Assembly (NCBI GenBank): GCA_030849805.1
Contig: JASANZ010002251.1
Coordinates: 46,115 to 110,114, forward strand
Length of the DNA: 64,000 nt
DNA from: Sergeia podlipaevii
Lineage: Eukaryota; Euglenozoa; Kinetoplastea; Trypanosomatida; Trypanosomatidae
Direction of reading: 5' to 3'
A program made the position numbers and the translations under genes. Each line of letters starts with the position of its first letter. The first letter of the stretch is position 1. The notes below the pieces were generated by a model that saw only the letters and a program-made list of their open reading frames with translations, had not been told where the DNA came from and searched no databases. Below are positions 19,801 to 28,355 of the stretch, piece after piece.

Positions 19801-22800
19801 CCTCGCATGTACCGGGCGGACTCCCTTGCAAGAGCCTCAACCTCAGCAGCGAGTGCGGCACGCGCGAAGTAGCCGCGACCGATCCTTTGCATTTGGCCCA
19901 CCAGCACGTTGACACGGGCTCGCGTGAGGCCCTTATAGTACTTGCTGCGCAGGCGTCTGAGCTCCTCTCTAGCGTAGTGTGCACGGTACGCGCGCTGAAT
20001 CGCAGAAGCCGCCTGGTACTCGCTCTGGCCTTTATTGATAATCTCGGCAGCTCGAAGACGCGCCTCCGTGAGAAGTGGCATGGCGTGTCTCTGTGTGATG
20101 ATCATACGACCAAAAGACTGAAGCTTGATCGCCGCCTTGCGCTTCCGTTCATACTCGCGCCGCTGTTCTTCCAGTGCCTCACGCTCCGCACGCAGGCCAT
20201 TCGCAATCTCGCGTGCCTTGGAGCATCGCCAGGTGGACTGAATTCTGTAGGCCGCCCTATTGCGGTGGTGCCGCTCCTCCGCCAGGCGCAGCGTCCGCAT
20301 CTTTCGCAGACTGTCGCGCGCCCGTAGTCTCTCCAAATAACGCCGCCAGTGGCTCTGGATAGCCGTCGCTGCAAAATCGCGTCTCTCCTTCTCACGCGCA
20401 ATAGCCTCGGCACGGGCAGCCTCCTTTTGCAGCTGGGCGTACTGCTCGCGAGCCTGGCAGCAGCGGTACCATTTCTGGATGCATGTCGCCGCGCCATTCG
20501 CGTTCCGGTCATAGGCCCGCCGTCTCTCCACCTCCCTTCGGCCCAGCCAGCCGCGTGCGATGCGCTGGATGTGCGTCGCGGCAACGTTCCCCTCTCCACG
20601 AAACTGCTTCCCGACAGTCTTTCTGCCCTGCGCACCACCCGCGTTGCCGCCGCGGCAGAGCCTCTTGTACCGACGATACGCTCTCTGGATCTTGCGAGCT
20701 GCTAAGGTGCGGCGCATCTGCTTGCGCTCCTCCTCACGCGCGCGCGCTCCCTTAATAGAGCCCATCCTTCGCCGGGCGAGGTGACCACGATAGTAGCTCT
20801 GAATCATGACTGCCTTGACATACTTTCGCTCCAGCTCCTCCTCATCGTGTACAAGCATGTCAAGACGGTCTGTGATGTACCCCATCAGATCACCGCCGCC
20901 ACGCTCAAATTGAGACACCTCGCGTACGGTACCACCTGGCGCAGTCGGTGCCGGGACGTGCTTCTGCTTTGGCTTCTCTGCAGGAACGTCCATCGGGGTC
21001 GCAGGAGTAGTCGCGGTGGTCACTGATTTATGTGACTCAGATGTATTCTTAGTACTTGAGCGTGTCGTTTGAATCGGAGGCAGCTGGCGGGGTGGGGCCT
21101 GCTGGTTGCTAGTAAAGTTGTTGAGGCTGTTAAGAATGCTGTTGTTGCTGGCGTTATGGGTAGAGTTCTGCTGTGCATTCGCCGCCTTCCGAGGGCTACG
21201 ACGGCGGTCGTTGGTTGCCTTGTCCTTGTCCTCATCCTCGTTGCCATGCAGCGGTGAGAGACGTCGCTTCGGTCTGCTGAGCGTCTCTCGATGCAGAAAA
21301 TGTTCAGGTTGGCGCGGTACCTGGTACTGATACACCTTCTCTACCTCCTTCTGCTTCTGGGAAACCATCACTTTGGTGGTTGGCCTGCTGCTAGATGGGG
21401 TTTCGCGTGAGGAGCGCCTGCCGGAGTTTCCAGGAATGGCGGTTGGCTTGCTAGATGGGGTTTCGCGTGAGGAGCGCCTGCCATTGTTTCCAGGAATGGC
21501 GGTTGGCCTGCTAGATGGGGTTTCGCGTGGGGAGCGCCTGCCGGAGTTTCCAGGCATGGTGTCGGCAACGCGACGAGACGAAGAAGGCTTACTCTGAGCG
21601 GCAGCAGCAGTAGCAGCTTGGTCCTTACCCCGTGTGGTTGCAGCCTGCTTAGCACGACTGGTGGGTGGCGTGATGGAACGCGAGTGCCCTGAAGGCGCCG
21701 TCGCGCTGTGTCGCTTGGTCGCTGGAGCAGAGCGCGTTGGGGCTGCAGCGATATGTCGATCCGCTGCAGCGCCGCCAGCCGCTGAGCGTGTCTTCGTCGG
21801 CTGCGTAGGTATCCTGGGAGTCCTCAGCTTCGGTCCGGAGGCAGCGGTGCTGTGGTTGTCAGTGGGAAGATGTTGAACGGCTCCGCTGCAGAGAAAGGGA
21901 TGAGGAAATATCTCAGCGCCATCGTCGGCGCTGGTGTCCGCACGATCTCCAGCACCAGTGTGCGCTGATTTGCGGGGCGTGGTGCCCAGGGAAGAAACGT
22001 TTCGCCCTGTTGAGGCGGGGTTTTTGGCATTGGCCACTCCATTGGCACTGAAGAAATTGTTTTGTGACGGCAAAGGAGATGGCACTGAAGGCTTTCCAGC
22101 GCGCACGGCCCCTTCTGCTGCTGCAGTGTGCATCGCGTTCGCAGCGAAGGCACCGGACGGTGACTGGCTCTGCTGGTATCGTTGCCAGCTGCGTTGAATA
22201 GAGCGTGTGGTACCGCTATCTGCGCCTACAGTTGCACATGCAGTGTGGTAAGCAGTGGCGTACTCCTCCAGGCACCGCTCACGATCTACTGGCTCAAGCG
22301 CCATGGCAAGGTTGTGGTGGGCAACGGCAAGGAGAGAAGGGTCCTCGGGAGTGTTGCTAAGTAGCTCGATGGCACGCTGGGCCATCATGGCGCCTTCCTC
22401 GCTGAGCCGTAGCTGCACAAGAATAGCGCTCATGTTCATGTACGCCACGGGGGATTCCACACCGGTGGTGTCCATCGACTCCTTCATATACGAGATGGCC
22501 TCCTTGAAGTGGCCGCGGCGCCGCTCAAGACAGCCCAAGTTGTTGAGCGTCACTCCGCGCAAATGAAGACGGCGGTCGGGAACCTCGCGGAGCGGGTAGG
22601 CGTCCCCCTTGGTCAGCTCCAGACTGTAATGGAGGACTCGCAGCGAGATGTCAAAGTCGCTCTTCTTGAAGCTCTGCACTCCGTACGTGTTGCACTTCAC
22701 CACAAGACGCTCAGCCGCGTCGTAGAGACCGTTGGCTGCGATGACCTGCTGGTCGCTAAGAGCCGCATGAGACTCGGGAGTTTGTCTGTGCTGCAACTGG

Positions 22801-23006
22801 TCCGTAATATTAGCAACCACGGTACTGCGAATCTGAAGTGCGCGTTCCATGAGCTGAATGCAACGTCCATCATCGCCGTCCTGCTCGCTCTGGAGGGCCT
22901 GAAGCTCCAGAATTTCGGCCTCGTTGATAGTCTCGCGGCCATTGAGCATGCCAGTAGATGGAGGAGGATTACTCAAAGAATAGCGGCGTACTGCTGGTGT
23001 AGCCAT
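16827..23006 (-). CDS. Giant TPR/IQ-motif protein (2,059 residues) with internal repeats
   Basis: Residues ~110-260 form TPR-like helices (NNLGCLERRRGHFKEAISYM and following units). Residues ~330-690 are low-complexity, Pro/Ser/Thr/Arg-rich, and include three exact-length 20-residue repeats (PGNSGRRSSRETPSSRPT type). From ~720 to ~1060 there are about nine IQ motifs (for example IQSYYRGHLARRR, IQRIARGWLGRRE, IQRAYRAHYAREE), with further ones at ~1410, ~1900 and ~1945. IQ motifs bind calmodulin or EF-hand light chains. Between ~1148 and ~1800 a ~75-residue module (GFxxxIKAKKE ... FMR ... AYL) occurs three times, interleaved with five RPxT...EHxxLxRLxxxE motifs, plus acidic coiled coil with an EKERDA repeat. 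There is no TM segment or signal peptide. A cytoskeletal or flagellar scaffold is likely but inferred. The ATG at 23006 follows an acceptor 146 nt upstream. Confidence 0.8.
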   Translation of the reverse strand: MATPAVRRYSLSNPPPSTGMLNGRETINEAEILELQALQSEQDGDDGRCIQLMERALQIRSTVVANITDQLQHRQTPESHAALSDQQVIAANGLYDAAERLVVKCNTYGVQSFKKSDFDISLRVLHYSLELTKGDAYPLREVPDRRLHLRGVTLNNLGCLERRRGHFKEAISYMKESMDTTGVESPVAYMNMSAILVQLRLSEEGAMMAQRAIELLSNTPEDPSLLAVAHHNLAMALEPVDRERCLEEYATAYHTACATVGADSGTTRSIQRSWQRYQQSQSPSGAFAANAMHTAAAEGAVRAGKPSVPSPLPSQNNFFSANGVANAKNPASTGRNVSSLGTTPRKSAHTGAGDRADTSADDGAEIFPHPFLCSGAVQHLPTDNHSTAASGPKLRTPRIPTQPTKTRSAAGGAAADRHIAAAPTRSAPATKRHSATAPSGHSRSITPPTSRAKQAATTRGKDQAATAAAAQSKPSSSRRVADTMPGNSGRRSPRETPSSRPTAIPGNNGRRSSRETPSSKPTAIPGNSGRRSSRETPSSSRPTTKVMVSQKQKEVEKVYQYQVPRQPEHFLHRETLSRPKRRLSPLHGNEDEDKDKATNDRRRSPRKAANAQQNSTHNASNNSILNSLNNFTSNQQAPPRQLPPIQTTRSSTKNTSESHKSVTTATTPATPMDVPAEKPKQKHVPAPTAPGGTVREVSQFERGGGDLMGYITDRLDMLVHDEEELERKYVKAVMIQSYYRGHLARRRMGSIKGARAREEERKQMRRTLAARKIQRAYRRYKRLCRGGNAGGAQGRKTVGKQFRGEGNVAATHIQRIARGWLGRREVERRRAYDRNANGAATCIQKWYRCCQAREQYAQLQKEAARAEAIAREKERRDFAATAIQSHWRRYLERLRARDSLRKMRTLRLAEERHHRNRAAYRIQSTWRCSKAREIANGLRAEREALEEQRREYERKRKAAIKLQSFGRMIITQRHAMPLLTEARLRAAEIINKGQSEYQAASAIQRAYRAHYAREELRRLRSKYYKGLTRARVNVLVGQMQRIGRGYFARAALAAEVEALARESARYMRGLRVLEEEDAAALRTALEILVGGEDDRRAEAELMELRDRLKLSDAKRALQAQTAAEAEAEAAMAAVDDADKKREAAEEALSGFVKMIKSKKAVAALKHARDANMNEREAADKVAYEDNSSRIITCFMRLAAAKASVQRSAQAMRAYLEECEEVEAQTSTDVSHDHDDDDDEEKDEEECVDDVGATAETFTASTPRTWVYTRDRRQSEEGADEGPSGTSPVRTLDSYDEEVVSAALEEVRRRHQQEQEARCLRRKLGDLRDAQQEYRMRKIAEAQSLDELAPYSRKLVARAKRSKSKSKGATSLAASEELAAAAAQEKKAAAEAKRAKAATQISNAYRGHLARLYLRDVQAVYGAYIDALAEHERSDAAVLDYTVLNSYAGMFPRIQRQEVRKEEKEESAEEVAPPSSCVSSEEPPRPIIADQIEAEKFTLNRLQNVESTAEMNSDAAMQAAYTISGFGHIIRAKKEIHDLQATRDAYLRRTEEEMASATISRFLRGAVAQSVVAKKKEEVEAFLVEQATMEEKDGAPATELDENRPNTAAQVASEHEKLSRLVEAEKIASEEASKTLANEFTELDENRPNTAAQVASEHEKLSRLVEAEKIASRETSKALADELEDSDGSRPTTSVLVKGEHTELQRLVSQEELVFAEENELMAENVNSERQAPAPEEVLDGFAKVIKAKKEIQQLKNDSLKRADEDEASYAITNFMRRASSKTQVCRRSEAVSAYLAALEKTEAEDAEKERDAEKERDAEKERDAEEVPRPTTRSLIVAEHEVLERLQKTEAETEEELAKTIEEEQQIDDDHDAEEDLEDGYDSDASERAEQERVEVAARTIQCFFKMVMARLELLALRYAMHDRITAELEAEELLNLAATEIQRVYRGYIDRKATEALWLERERHREALMARAIDEENAEAAGELGSMPNCSPSELGSEEFACPPPERDPELSTVAPDPEEDRGLSALEGEEAPTLGQGITRPSTTSTAIVEEVPGWYD
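17964..18221 (-). repeat. Tandem 129-bp duplication inside the IQ gene
   Basis: Two direct copies with a 129-bp period encode a 43-residue unit (ELDENRPNTAAQVASEHEKL and following). About 88 bases (17995-18082 versus 18124-18211) look identical, which points to a recent duplication or ongoing homogenisation. Confidence 0.85.
21381..21560 (-). repeat. Three 60-bp direct repeats inside the IQ gene
   Basis: Three copies in exact 60-bp register, differing at only a few bases, encode 20-residue units of the form PGNSGRRSSRETPSSRPTAI. The copies are Ser/Arg/Pro-rich and probably disordered. Confidence 0.9.
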
Positions 23007-23703
23007 CGCCTCTGTTTTGTTTTGCTTCTAACTATACAAAATATTATGTAATGTTGTATTTGCAGTTGTTCCAGCACGGGGGAGCCGAGCCTCTATGTAT
23101 GTATCTATCTCCTTCTTGTGAGAAGATGTTAAGGAACAAGTACAGCTACACACTAGAAAAAAAAAATGGGGAGTAGGTGGATTCTCTAAAAAAAAATATA
23201 TAATAATAATAATAATAGACTATATAGTCCGATGCAATGTCAAAAATTATTTTGACTGCTAGAGATGCTATGTACAAAGATAAAAAAAATCCTTCCCCTA
23301 AGCAGTCGCACCTCAAGTGTGTAAAGCGGGTGGCTGCTTATAAAGACAGAAAAAAAAACGCTTATGGTTTGAACCAATAACTAGCAAGCACATAAAAAAA
23401 AAAAGAAGAATAATAGAAAAAATAAAAGGCAATAACAATTAGCTGTCGTGAAAAAAATTGAACACCAACAAAGAAAAAAAAAAAAACAGTGGTAGAATCC
23501 TGAGTTGAATACGCATATCCAGTGACGCTAAATACTGTACATATCAATTACTACTGTATAGCGTGCATCAACAAACAGAAAGCTTTGTATATAATTTAAC
23601 TTAAAAAAAAAAAAAAATGAGTTCCTCGATAGCAATGAAAAGGGTGGGGGAGGGCCGCTTGCTTCAGCTCCACTTTCGTCCGCCCTGCACAATCATCCTT
23701 GAA
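23007..23703. other. Intergenic spacer
   Basis: It holds the IQ gene leader and the 3' UTR of the ProA gene. It includes a TAA repeat at ~23200-23217 and many A runs on the plus strand. No gene is seen. Confidence 0.5.
23153..23166 (-). promoter_or_regulatory. Predicted trans-splice acceptor for the IQ gene
   Basis: CCCCATTTTTTTTTT (minus strand) leads into CTAG, with AG at 23153-23154. The predicted 5' UTR is 146 nt. Confidence 0.45.
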
Positions 23704-25095
23704 CTATGCAGGGGTGTTGAAGCTGTCCGCTGGCACCACCTCGTGCACGAAGTGACGTTCATTGCTCTGAAACTGCTGGACAGTGGCAAAGCCGTGCTCG
23801 GCATCTCGTGGAGCTAGCAGCCACTTCTCAGTAAGAAGACCCTGCACGCCCACAGGCCCGCGGGCGTGGATCCGTGAAGTGCTGATGCCCACCTCCGCCC
23901 CAAGGCCGAACCGGTAGCCATCAGCAAACCGCGTGGAGCAGTTGTGAAACACGCAGGCACTATCGACTCCGGTCTGAAACTGCTGGGCCACAGCCGCACT
24001 TGTGGTCATGATGCAGTCCGTGTGATGTGAGCCGTACGTATTGATGTGGCGGATAGCCTCCTCGAGAGAGTCCACCACCTCTACTGTCATGTGTTCATCG
24101 CCGTACTCAACGTGCATGCTCTCTGCAGACTTTGTGGCAAGACCAGCGGCAAGTGCCTTGGGTCCAGCGTAGAATTTCACACCAGCCTTCTCAAGGGAAG
24201 ACACGACGTAGTGTGCCTGTGACGGCGCGGAGACAGCGTTGCTCGTGCAAGGACTCTCAAGCCACTCGCGGTGAAGCAGAAGGGTCTCAGCGGCGTTGCA
24301 CGCGGCGGGGTAGTTGAGCTTCGCGTCAGCAGCCACCATAACCACCTTGTCCAGCTCGGCATCGTCGTGTGCGTACACGTGGCAGATACCATCCGCATGA
24401 CCCAGCACAGGAATGTTCGTGGAGCGCTGGATGTTCTGCACCATCGCATTGCTGCCGCGTGGAATGACCAAATCAATGTACCCGTCCAGCTTGAGCAGCT
24501 CATATACGTCAGCGCGCGAGGTGATGAGACCAATTGCACCGCGCGGCACAACATTGCCAGAGGCGGCGCATACAGCATCCATGATGATGGAGTGCAGCGC
24601 AGCGTTAGAGTGCTCTGCCTCCCTGCCACCCTTAAGAAGGAGCCCATTGCCAGAGCAAAGCGCAAGTGCAGCGATCTGCGGAAGGCTGTCAGGGCGTGAC
24701 TCAAAGACAACGAGCAGCACGCCAATTGAAGCGGTCTGCCTCACAAGTGTCAGGTCGTTGTCCAGACGGCACGCACTGAGAACACGCCCGATAGGATTTG
24801 GCATTGCTGCGATAGACTTGATTCCCTCAACGAGGGTGCTTATTTTGCTGTCGGTGAGCTCGAGTCGCTTCAGCAGAGGGGCGGCAAGAGAAGTTTCCTT
24901 TGCAATAACAAGATCCTTCTTGTTGGCCTCAAGAATGCTAGCACGGTGCGTGTCCAATGCTGTTGCGACCGCCAGGAGAACCGCCTGACGCTCCACGTAG
25001 GAGAGTGAGTTGAGCTTGAGGGAACCCTCTCGCGCAGCTTGTGCGTGCTGCTGCATGGCCTTACGAGCCGCCGTGACTTCGTTGCTAGTGGACAT
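23704..25095 (-). CDS. proA: Gamma-glutamyl phosphate reductase (glutamate-5-semialdehyde dehydrogenase)
   Basis: This enzyme reduces gamma-glutamyl phosphate with NADPH to glutamate-5-semialdehyde, the second step of proline synthesis (EC 1.2.1.41). The product has 463 residues, close to bacterial ProA and to the C-terminal half of eukaryotic P5C synthase. Visible family motifs are VVFESRPDSLPQIAALAL (~129-146), GNGLLLKGGREA (149-160), IPRGSNAMV (211-219), HADGICHVY (233-241), NYPAACNAAETLLLH (261-275) with the catalytic Cys266, and the C-terminal RFGLGAEVGISTSRIHARGPVG. No kinase domain is fused to it, so glutamate 5-kinase must be encoded elsewhere if the pathway is complete. The frame extends to 25230, but that stretch is hydrophobic without homology, and the acceptor at 25162 falls inside it, which supports the ATG at 25095. 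No peroxisomal PTS1 is seen (it ends SFNTPA). Confidence 0.92.
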   Translation of the reverse strand: MSTSNEVTAARKAMQQHAQAAREGSLKLNSLSYVERQAVLLAVATALDTHRASILEANKKDLVIAKETSLAAPLLKRLELTDSKISTLVEGIKSIAAMPNPIGRVLSACRLDNDLTLVRQTASIGVLLVVFESRPDSLPQIAALALCSGNGLLLKGGREAEHSNAALHSIIMDAVCAASGNVVPRGAIGLITSRADVYELLKLDGYIDLVIPRGSNAMVQNIQRSTNIPVLGHADGICHVYAHDDAELDKVVMVAADAKLNYPAACNAAETLLLHREWLESPCTSNAVSAPSQAHYVVSSLEKAGVKFYAGPKALAAGLATKSAESMHVEYGDEHMTVEVVDSLEEAIRHINTYGSHHTDCIMTTSAAVAQQFQTGVDSACVFHNCSTRFADGYRFGLGAEVGISTSRIHARGPVGVQGLLTEKWLLAPRDAEHGFATVQQFQSNERHFVHEVVPADSFNTPA

Positions 25096-25482
25096 GGGGA
25101 AGGGTGTTATAGCCCGAATCAACTTGGGCTGGTTGTTTTGCTTTTTTAATGTACGCAACAGCTTAAAGTATAGCAGATAATAGGGGAAAGGGAAGAGAGG
25201 AGAAGAAAGGCAGGCGAGCAAGCAAAGCAATAATGGTGGTTATGCACCTTGTTTAAAATCAGTAAAAATATGTATCAACTTGCAATGAAATGAAGCAGTT
25301 GGGAAAAGAAAGAAGTTATTTTTTTTGGCCTTTGGCAAGTGACGAACTGTAAACTCAATCAGCGGACACTTATAAATATGAAGAGAAAGAAAGAGGAAAA
25401 GAATGGAGAGAATGGAGAGAGAAAGACACATGGCAATCGAGAGAAAAAAAAAGAAAGAAAGAGAGAAGTAAGGCTCCTACTG
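25096..25482. other. Intergenic spacer
   Basis: It contains the ProA leader with its acceptor and the short 3' UTR of the hydrolase-GTPase fusion gene, ending in a purine-rich stretch (plus strand) at ~25380-25470. Confidence 0.5.
25162..25212 (-). promoter_or_regulatory. Predicted trans-splice acceptor for ProA
   Basis: A long C/T tract on the minus strand (~25180-25212) is followed by AG at 25162-25163. The predicted 5' UTR is 66 nt, and the site excludes the longer upstream frame. Confidence 0.55.
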
Positions 25483-28266
25483 CTACTGCGCCATCTGTCT
25501 CTTGTTCGATAGCACACGCACCAGCACACTCTTGGCAGGCATCGTGTCCGTTTTCTTAAGAATAGCCACCCCATCCTGCTGCCGCCACGCATTCACCGCT
25601 TCAAATCTTACAAAGTTACCGTCCAGTAGCTTTGCGTACGTCATGGCCCAGAATACCTGCTCTGCAGTGGTACCGCACTTGAACACCAAGCAGTGCTGAA
25701 GAGAGGGTATCGCGGGCGTGAAGGCCGCAACGGGAAATACTGTGAGAGCCGCACATTGCGCCAGTGCCAGCGCCACCACACCTTGCACTCCAGTACACCC
25801 CGACAGCGCAAGAGGCGACCTCTCTGAAGACAAAGAGGGAGAGAAAGTAGAGAAAAATGCCTGCACCCGCCGCAGCCGCTGAGCGTCCTCCTTCTCCAGC
25901 TTCCCCTCCGTAGATGACGCGCCGTCCTCCCCTTTCCGTGCCACCACTTCAAAGGTGTTGTCACCTGAGAGGTAGCGCACAATACCCTTCTTGCGCAGCA
26001 CCAGCAGATCCCACTCCACCTGTGCCGTCATGGGACAGAAAAGTTCAGATGGATAACGCTCAGCCAGCGCTGATGCGATGTTTCGTGTGGCACTAGTGGG
26101 GCCATCGGCAGCAATAAGGTCAGCCTTGTTGAGGGCCACCACCATGGGAAAGCGCAGGCGAGTATACAAGGCCACAAGCAGGTGCAGGTCCTTGGCAGTC
26201 CACGACTTGAGGCGCATCTTGAGCTCTAGTTCGTTACACATACCCATCAGCTGCAACACGGAGTCAACAAAGCTGGGGGTACTGCGGTACCCACTGAACA
26301 TGGTCCGCAGCTTGAGCGGGGTGCGGAAGATAGAGCCCCACTTGCTCTGCAAGTTGTCATAAATCCAGTTGTGCACCTCGGCACGCACCCATGAGATGTC
26401 CTCTAGAGTGGAGCCTTGGCCAGGTGGACAGGCAGTGCCATCGGCGTTGGTTGCACCAGCACCATCCACGACGTGCACCAGCACATCTGCGTCACAAAGA
26501 TCGTTCAAGAACTGATTGCCTTTACCTTTGCCTTGGTATGCACCCTGCACAAGCCCTGCGACATCCTTGACAACAATCGGATGGCGGCGGTACTGGCAGG
26601 CAGCACCGTAGCAGCTATTGCCATCCGCGTTTCCACAGTCTCCTCTAGAAAGCACAGGCACGTGACCGTATGATGCATCGCACTTTGTGAAGCCCGCGTG
26701 CAGTGAGCCGGGGGAGCTTGCAGAAAACAGCAAAACAGAACAGGGGCACTGCAAAGGGCCGAAACCACGACCAATATTGGGGTCTATTGTAGTGAACGGA
26801 AAAGCCGCCACGTGGGCCGCCTCGCTTTCGCTTTGGGGATCTGTAATGGCATTAAAAAAAGTGCTCTTGCCAGCACTGGGCTTGCCAATCAAACCAATCG
26901 TAAGTGTCCAAGACCCACCTTGCTGCTTCGCTGGTGTGTCTTGGCTCTCAGTAGCCCTCGAGTCCACCTCTTTTTTCTTTTGCTGCTGCTTTGTCGACTT
27001 GCCCGCCTTGACAGCCAGCAGCAGCCGCTCAGCCTCAGCCTCAGCCTCCGCAATGTTCGCTACCCTCGCTTCTTCATCCTCAGCAGCCCACTCTGCAGCC
27101 ATGGCGTTGATGCCACACATGACGACCTCGTCGCTGCTCCCGCTGCCAGTCTCCTCGCCGGGACCACGCGGTGGCACAAGTGCCTCCTGCAGCTCCGCAA
27201 CGTGCTCCAGTGCGTAGGCGTTGGCGCTCATCCACGTCGGCATGATGACCGCTACGGCCCCAAGTTGAGCCTCCTCACGCATGTGCGCTGTCGTGCTCAG
27301 CACCAAGTCAGCCCGCCACTTCTCAAAAGCCACCGAGTGCCACTTGGGGCCTCCTGTGACACTCACCTCAGGCAGCACAGTGGGGTAGCGACGGGGAAGA
27401 CGGAAGTGCATCATCAAGTGCCGCAGCGCGGACGCCACCTCCTCTGAGTTCGTTAGTCTGTTGGCCTCTTCCGACACGTCAAACAGTGGCAAAATCACCT
27501 CTGCACCTTCTTGGCGGTCTCGATTGCGAATGCAATCATCAAACATAGCCGTTAGTATGTCTAACTCGCTCTCGCGCGCCTCCAAAGCCTCTTGCGCAGC
27601 CGTTGTGCCGCTTGCAACACCTTCGCAGAACGCATGTATCGTCGCAAGTGCAGATTGCTGCTGTGGCACGCTGTGAGCGTGCTCGTGGGTGAGCAGCCCC
27701 GCGCTGGACCCACACGCCATCGCAAACTCGGTACTCTCAGTCGATTTCACAATGACGTCACGTTTGCCCACGATGTGCAGCGATGGGAGGTCCAAAAGAA
27801 ACTTGTCTGGTTCCGTTACAGCTTGGGTATAGTCTGAGAGTAGTTTGGTGCCTGCAAAGACGCGGCGGGGGTCAGGCGAACCAGCCACGATGATGCCCCG
27901 CACTAGAGCCTCCTTCTTTGCCTTATCTTTTTCCAGAGCATGTCTCATGATATAGCGCACTGCCATGAGAGCACCTTGAGAAAAGCCAAAGAGAACGTCG
28001 GGATGACTGCGAGACACCGCCTCATCCACCACGCGATCTCCCTCGGTATAATCCCCAACTGCCTCGGCGACTCCGTCTCCTGATGTGCTTGTGCACCAAG
28101 ACCTGGTGTCCACAGCGTCCTCTTGCGCATTGAGGAGAAGCAGATGTGGGGCATCGATGAACTCGAGCACAGCGATGTCCCTAAGCGCTGCCTCTAGCGT
28201 ACAGAGCTGATTCTCAAATTTACTGGCTGTCTGACGACTGCCGTGTAAACACAGAATCTTTAGCAT
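25483..28266 (-). CDS. FSH1-type serine hydrolase / RWD / Obg-like (Ygr210-type) GTPase fusion
   Basis: One uninterrupted frame of 927 residues joins three domains. Residues 1-205 are an FSH1-family alpha/beta hydrolase: LKILCLHGSRQTASKF at the start, nucleophile elbow GFSQG with Ser96, Asp170 in GKRDVIV and His198 in the EHAHSVP segment, so the triad looks intact. Residues ~228-350 fit an RWD domain (ESELDILTAMF..., later RYPTVLPEVSV). Residues ~455-927 are a TRAFAC Obg/YchF-like GTPase of the Ygr210 kind: P-loop GKPSAGKST (~461-469), PFTTIDPNIGRG, a Cys-rich insert (~500-550), DVAGLVQGAYQGKGKGNQF (~567), NKAD (~712) and a C-terminal TGS-like region (~840-910). Such GTPases bind ribosomes in other organisms. 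The hydrolase substrate is unknown. The start is the ATG at 28266; the earlier in-frame candidate at 28308 is TTG. Confidence 0.85.
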   Translation of the reverse strand: MLKILCLHGSRQTASKFENQLCTLEAALRDIAVLEFIDAPHLLLLNAQEDAVDTRSWCTSTSGDGVAEAVGDYTEGDRVVDEAVSRSHPDVLFGFSQGALMAVRYIMRHALEKDKAKKEALVRGIIVAGSPDPRRVFAGTKLLSDYTQAVTEPDKFLLDLPSLHIVGKRDVIVKSTESTEFAMACGSSAGLLTHEHAHSVPQQQSALATIHAFCEGVASGTTAAQEALEARESELDILTAMFDDCIRNRDRQEGAEVILPLFDVSEEANRLTNSEEVASALRHLMMHFRLPRRYPTVLPEVSVTGGPKWHSVAFEKWRADLVLSTTAHMREEAQLGAVAVIMPTWMSANAYALEHVAELQEALVPPRGPGEETGSGSSDEVVMCGINAMAAEWAAEDEEARVANIAEAEAEAERLLLAVKAGKSTKQQQKKKEVDSRATESQDTPAKQQGGSWTLTIGLIGKPSAGKSTFFNAITDPQSESEAAHVAAFPFTTIDPNIGRGFGPLQCPCSVLLFSASSPGSLHAGFTKCDASYGHVPVLSRGDCGNADGNSCYGAACQYRRHPIVVKDVAGLVQGAYQGKGKGNQFLNDLCDADVLVHVVDGAGATNADGTACPPGQGSTLEDISWVRAEVHNWIYDNLQSKWGSIFRTPLKLRTMFSGYRSTPSFVDSVLQLMGMCNELELKMRLKSWTAKDLHLLVALYTRLRFPMVVALNKADLIAADGPTSATRNIASALAERYPSELFCPMTAQVEWDLLVLRKKGIVRYLSGDNTFEVVARKGEDGASSTEGKLEKEDAQRLRRVQAFFSTFSPSLSSERSPLALSGCTGVQGVVALALAQCAALTVFPVAAFTPAIPSLQHCLVFKCGTTAEQVFWAMTYAKLLDGNFVRFEAVNAWRQQDGVAILKKTDTMPAKSVLVRVLSNKRQMAQ

Positions 28267-28312
28267 TATGATATTTTCCTTTTTCCTTTTCCTTTTCTTT
28301 GTTTGCAAAAAG

Positions 28313-28355
<43 letters not shown>

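Noticed and set aside
26500..26560. Possibility that the hydrolase-GTPase frame is two genes joined by error
   Set aside because: The frame is continuous with uniform codon use, and I see no pyrimidine tract plus AG plus ATG between the domains. Kept as one gene, with the doubt stated in the findings.
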